Origin: Isoetes taiwanensis
Taxonomy: Eukaryota; Streptophyta; Lycopodiopsida; Isoetales; Isoetaceae
NCBI GenBank assembly: GCA_021234155.1
Contig: JAJEKV010000025.1
Location: 5,749,310 to 5,813,309 of the forward strand
Direction: 5' to 3'
DNA length: 64,000 bases
This document shows, one piece after another, positions 58,111 through 64,000 of this stretch (positions are counted from its first letter, which is position 1; every line of letters starts with the position of its first letter). Made by a program: the position numbers and the translations under genes. The notes below the pieces were generated by a model that saw nothing but the letters and a program-made list of their open reading frames with translations, did not search any database and was not told the DNA's origin.

Positions 58111-58578
58111 GGGAACTTTGAATTTGTGATAACCGCAAGCGGGGAGGAAAAAAAATTGGTCGATGGTTCAATCCCGCCAGGTTCATGCATGATTCCATAA
58201 AAATGGTTGAGGATGGTTACTTGAAGATCATGAAGAAAATTAATATTAAACCAATCGTTGAAAAAAACAAGCCCTTGCACTGCCCAAAACATTTCTGGTT
58301 GGGGATTTGAACCCCTTGCCATTATCGGCAATGCCATGGGGTGCTTCAAACAAGAACAAGAAACAATAAACATGCCTGTTTTAAAGCAAGAACAAAAAAC
58401 CCGTTTCTAATGTAACCCATTTCTCTAGATTCAACAGGAATAGTGAATCTGGACCGCATTGTGAGCTGGGCCGACCCATTTCTCTAGAATAGGAATGCAC
58501 ACTTGTCCATTAACCTATAATTTCCAAATAGAGAATTCAAACTTAAAAACAGAGAGATGGATGGATGAATATACTTAC

Positions 58579-58643
58579 CTTGCTGTTATTGCTCTCTTCA
58601 GTGCATCATCATCCCGAAACCATTCAGGCAGCTTTTCATTTGC
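58579..58643 (-). pseudogene. Exon-like fragment captured inside the TIR element
   Basis: On the minus strand, TTATAG precedes and GTAAG follows a 65-nt open segment reading ANEKLPEWFRDDDALKRAIT. The splice signals and composition look like a real exon, but the parent gene is not identified. Confidence 0.4.
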
Positions 58644-58805
58644 CTATAATGTAAAAATTAAGGCCCGTGCTACAAATCAATTAAAAAGTCTAACTAGCAT
58701 ATAAAAAACTGTGTGCACAGTAGTTTCTATCTAATTGTTGTCCAGAAGAAATGTTTTCAACCTACCTTATCAGTTAATCTGCAAGATGGTAATCCACCTT
58801 CCAAT

Positions 58806-59264
58806 GGACGTCCGTATTTAGAGTCCGGGATGTGGTATTTCCGGACTTTCTTGGTGGTATTTCTGGACATCCGTTATCAGCCAGGTGGTATTTCTGGCCA
58901 AAAAAATGGTATTTCTGGCCAAAAAGGGTGGTATTTCCGGCCAAAAAGTGGTATTTCTGGCCAAAAACCAAGCGCGAAACTGCGCGGTGGAGCTGAGATC
59001 TTTGGTCGGATCATTCTTGCAGCTCCGTGGACGGCTTGAACTGCTTCAAAAGCCCTTCTAATCACTTTATCTGCCTTTTTAACGTTAGTTTGATGAAGAG
59101 AGGAAGCGATTTGAGCCCAGATAGAGCCGGATTGATCCAAAAATGCCCCAAAACAGTTGATTCTGGGCTTGAAACTGAAGTTACAGTGGCTGATAACGGG
59201 TGGCCGGAAATACCACAAAAAAAGTCCAGAAATACCACATCCCGGACTCTAAATACGGGGCCCT
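58806..59264. mobile_element. Mutator-like MITE nested in the TIR element, 9-bp TSD
   Basis: A 459-bp element has inverted ends of about 72 bp, both containing CGTATTTAGAGTCCGGGATG, then TGGTATTTC and CGTTATCAGCCA. The 9-bp duplication CCTTCCAAT lies on each side (58,797-58,805 and 59,265-59,273). TIRs of this length with a 9-bp duplication are typical of Mutator-like elements. Inside the left end are several copies of GGTATTTCTGGCCAAAAA. Confidence 0.85.
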
Positions 59265-59273
59265 CCTTCCAAT

Positions 59274-60200
59274 GCCGCACTGACGAAATTGAAAATGCAA
59301 GATCTGAGGCAACATAACTATTATGGTACTCCCAATTAAAGTACCTGTTTCCACCAAACTTCATCTGAAAGCACACAGACTCCCGGATTTGCTAGCAACA
59401 CACTTATTGTCCAAGATTTTAAAAAAAGCCTCTCCGCCAGAACCCATAGTATATGCCAATGTCAAAGGCTCATATCCGAATTTTTTAGTAGTGTGCATCT
59501 GTGCTGTCAGCTTGGGTACTTTTTTCTCAGACCTCTGCTAATAGAAAATGTAAGCCATACCTGGCTACATAACCTTGTTGATCCAAGGCGCACATCGAAC
59601 CAGAAGAATCAAGCTTTAGGTCGAAAATATTGGAAACCGAAATGCAAAATTGTGAGGTTGCTCAAAACGAAATAATAAGACGATTTCTATACTACTTCTT
59701 GAGCCTAAAGATAAAACCCGCAATTTCGATGCTTGCTCGACAGACGGATGTCGAATTCTTCATCGGCCAAAGTATTCAATCCAAAATTTTTCGATCCCAA
59801 GAACCCTGCGCAGTTTAATCTCACAATTTAAGAATAACTAAGCAAGGATATGAACTACCAACCGCTGGCCGAACTTCCGAGCCTAGGAACCGCGATAAAC
59901 TTTAAAAAACTCGCCGAACAAACACAAAACCGAAAATCCGGTGATCCAAAAAGCTTTTAAATCTGTTAGGGCCCAACAAGAACCCGAATGATTTGATGCG
60001 CGCGCCGCTTTCTAACGATAAGATTTAAAGAAGAAGCTACTTAGCCACCGATCTTGAGCAAGAATATGGGGATCAACCATCGGACCAAAATGGGCGGCAG
60101 AGAAGGGGAAAAACTTCCTAAATTGTCGGGTCAAATGGATCAAACAATCGATTGAATAGAAGAACTTAGAATGAATACCAAAGTTTAGGAAAAGGAAAAG
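59274..60200 (-). other. Possible captured gene fragments in the TIR element
   Basis: Minus-strand segments such as GSGGEAFFKILDNKCVASKS followed by CAG, then MKFGGNRYFNWEYHNSYVAS, suggest one or more captured exons. 59,820-60,200 is GC-richer, like a gene 5' region. No family was recognised. Confidence 0.35.
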
Positions 60201-60557
60201 CAAGGTCGGCTATGGCGGGAAGAAGTGTCGGAATCGCCGGAGAGGGAAATTCTTCGAAGCCCCGTGTTTTCCGCCATAGCCATATCCGTGTATCGGATAT
60301 TCCAGATGGTGATTCCGCCCTGTGGAATAAATGGGCGGTGATTCCATTCGGCGGTATTTTGCGGAGGTGATTCTGCCGGAAGGTATAAAACGGACGGTCA
60401 GGATGGACCCTGTAAACGGAAGGCTGAGATCCATCAGAAGGTACACCTGACACTGTCAGGTACGAACAACGGGACCTTTGGAACGGATCCCGTTTCCCCG
60501 GGCTCGTGATTCTGCGGCAAGGAATATCTTGCGATGGAATCACAATAACTGGGGTAA

Positions 60558-61396
60558 AAATATTTCGACGCTGGCAGTAGGATGTTCGTATTAACATATC
60601 ATCCAATGGAATGAGAAAATGTTGTAAATGTCGCTTTAATACGAAGTACCTTTGTTTTAAGACAACAATGTATTGCTTGAGGACTCTTGATTTAACAATC
60701 CATTCTCATGCCACATCGCCGAGCACCAGTTTCTAGTAGTCATATAAGTCTCATACGTCGGTTTTTTGGTGTTTGTGTTTGTAATTTATATTCTAGTGAT
60801 TTTAATACACCATATAGTTATAGTTATTAGAGGGCGATAAAACTCCATTCCATTCAATTCGAATAAGTTGGGACCAAACTAATTGGTGAATGGACAATTC
60901 AAAATCTTCCACGTGGATGGCTAGGATCGAACCATTGGTGAATGTATTGAGCAACATAGACATGTGATATTTGAGAAGGAAATTGTGGGCGACACATTGC
61001 AACCATGCATAAGAAAAAATGAGGTACGTATATACGCCGACCCCATTTTCTACACCGTATACCGTATATTTATCCTTTCTAGCTTCCGACGATCCCATCT
61101 CTTTTCCCTCGCTTCTTTGCAAACAGGCGCATAACACGTCTGTACAGGGGGCCGCGAGCAATCCTCCTCTTAAGTACCGTGCATTCTGTAACAGGTCATT
61201 TCTTATCGATTTTCTCTTGTCCGACACGTTTAGGGTTTGAGTTTTAGCACTGGACTCCAGACGGTTCTTTTTCCGAAATGGATTTTTCTGGACTGTTGCA
61301 GTCCAGGTCTTTTTGTTAGGGCTTTCTTTTGTATCTTGCCTAAGTTATTGGCAATTCATTAACATATTTCTATTGAAAGTACACAGGCTTTGAAAC
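60558..61396. other. Upstream region of the helicase gene
   Basis: Likely holds the promoter and 5' UTR of the downstream gene. A 141-codon antisense frame (60,802-61,227) has no recognised motif and is probably chance. No TATA box could be assigned with confidence. Confidence 0.4.
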
Positions 61397-63654
<2,258 letters not shown>

Positions 63655-64000
63655 GTAAGTTAATAATTTCTGTTGATTTGTCTGTAATTCAAAAAAATTT
63701 GCATGTCTGCTATTGTTGAGGAGTTTGTAGAAAATTCAGATGCCAAAGGGGTGTTTGGCGACTGAGAAGCTGCGTTTGCCTTTCATGCAGCAACTTCCAT
63801 CAATCCCCTAAGTCGTTGTGAAGTGGGTGGGCTGCGGAGCACTGTCCTGTGGCGTGATTGTGGCGTGGCGGCGGTCCAATGATTCATGTAGAAGGATGGT
63901 CCAGGTTTTGAATGGGGAACATGCTTGCCGCCGCCGCCATTGCTGTGGTCCACAAGGCCAGTGCTGGATCTCTTCTGCAGCCCAGTCAACTTTGAAAGAA
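63655..64000 (+). other. Intron of the helicase gene, running off the window
   Basis: Begins GTAAGT after exon 8 in phase 1. The next exon, expected to start with the DVKDVKYV-type segment, is not found before the window ends. The GC-rich last 200 bases may belong to an element inserted in the intron. Confidence 0.7.

Larger units (their letters stand above)
57639..60557. mobile_element. TIR DNA transposon with subterminal repeats, non-autonomous
   Basis: The ends TTACCCCGGTTATTGTGATT.. (57,639-57,667) and its reverse complement (60,529-60,557) match over 29 bp with one mismatch. AAATATTT flanks both sides (57,631-57,638 and 60,558-60,565), an 8-bp target duplication typical of hAT elements. 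Because AAATATTT is itself palindromic it could instead be part of the TIR. Both ends carry many GTGATTCC/GGAATCAC words. No transposase frame is visible. The middle has exon-like fragments and a nested MITE. Confidence 0.75.

Noticed and set aside
60802-61227. 141-codon antisense frame before the helicase gene
   Set aside because: It overlaps the likely promoter and 5' UTR, has no recognisable domain, and is of a length expected by chance.

Overview
The window looks like repeat-rich nuclear DNA from a land plant with a large genome, most likely a fern or another non-seed vascular plant. The support is two PLS-type pentatricopeptide (PPR) genes, a multi-intron DEAD-box helicase gene of the plant RH20/DDX5 type with GT-AG introns, exons of a plant SPX-MFS vacuolar phosphate transporter, a 26S rDNA fragment, and many plant-type transposons. 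The fern assignment is an inference from gene style; no single marker proves it.

Layout. 0-6.4 kb is mostly gene-poor, with a possible Helitron 3' end (689), a decayed Ty3/gypsy gag (3.7-4.4 kb) and a possible antisense LTR (to 5.38 kb). 6.4-8.7 kb is a 758-codon PPR gene whose 3' end has decayed; a partial copy of that 3' end follows at 9.2-9.6 kb. 10.9-15.06 kb is a tandem-repeat array followed by a decayed L1-type LINE (ORF1, endonuclease, reverse transcriptase) that stops at the RT catalytic motif. 15-23 kb holds gene debris on the minus strand: SPX-MFS exons, an unrecognised ORF broken by one stop, and a copia gag relic. 23.3-27.45 kb is a second PPR gene (minus strand), split by a well-preserved non-autonomous LTR retrotransposon (24,741-27,250, target duplication CCAAC). 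27.8-30.8 kb carries hairpin-ended repeats and two MITEs. 32.8-33.3 kb is an antisense copia RNase H relic.

The most unusual region is 33.8-40.7 kb. Two decayed genes face away from each other. The minus-strand gene resembles the DUF7869 family, with RNase H/transposase-like acidic motifs. The plus-strand gene has a ParB/sulfiredoxin-like GGNH domain and, further on, a DLPY motif like that of amino-methyltransferases. The gap between them and the introns of the plus-strand gene hold about 18 copies of a 16-bp palindrome, TGTATTCCGGAATACA and variants. I read this as a relic of a little-described mobile element.

41-54.1 kb contains tandem repeats, Helitron 3' ends in both orientations, and an LTR element with 2.7-kb LTRs around only 0.33 kb of internal DNA (47,869-53,666, target duplication ATCAT). 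55.1-56.04 kb is a truncated 26S rRNA copy. 57.6-60.6 kb is a terminal-inverted-repeat transposon with subterminal repeats, exon-like fragments and a nested Mutator-like MITE. 61.4-64 kb is the 5' part of the DEAD-box helicase gene, which runs off the right edge and is the only clearly intact gene. The PPR and helicase genes are unrelated host genes; the rest is layered mobile DNA.
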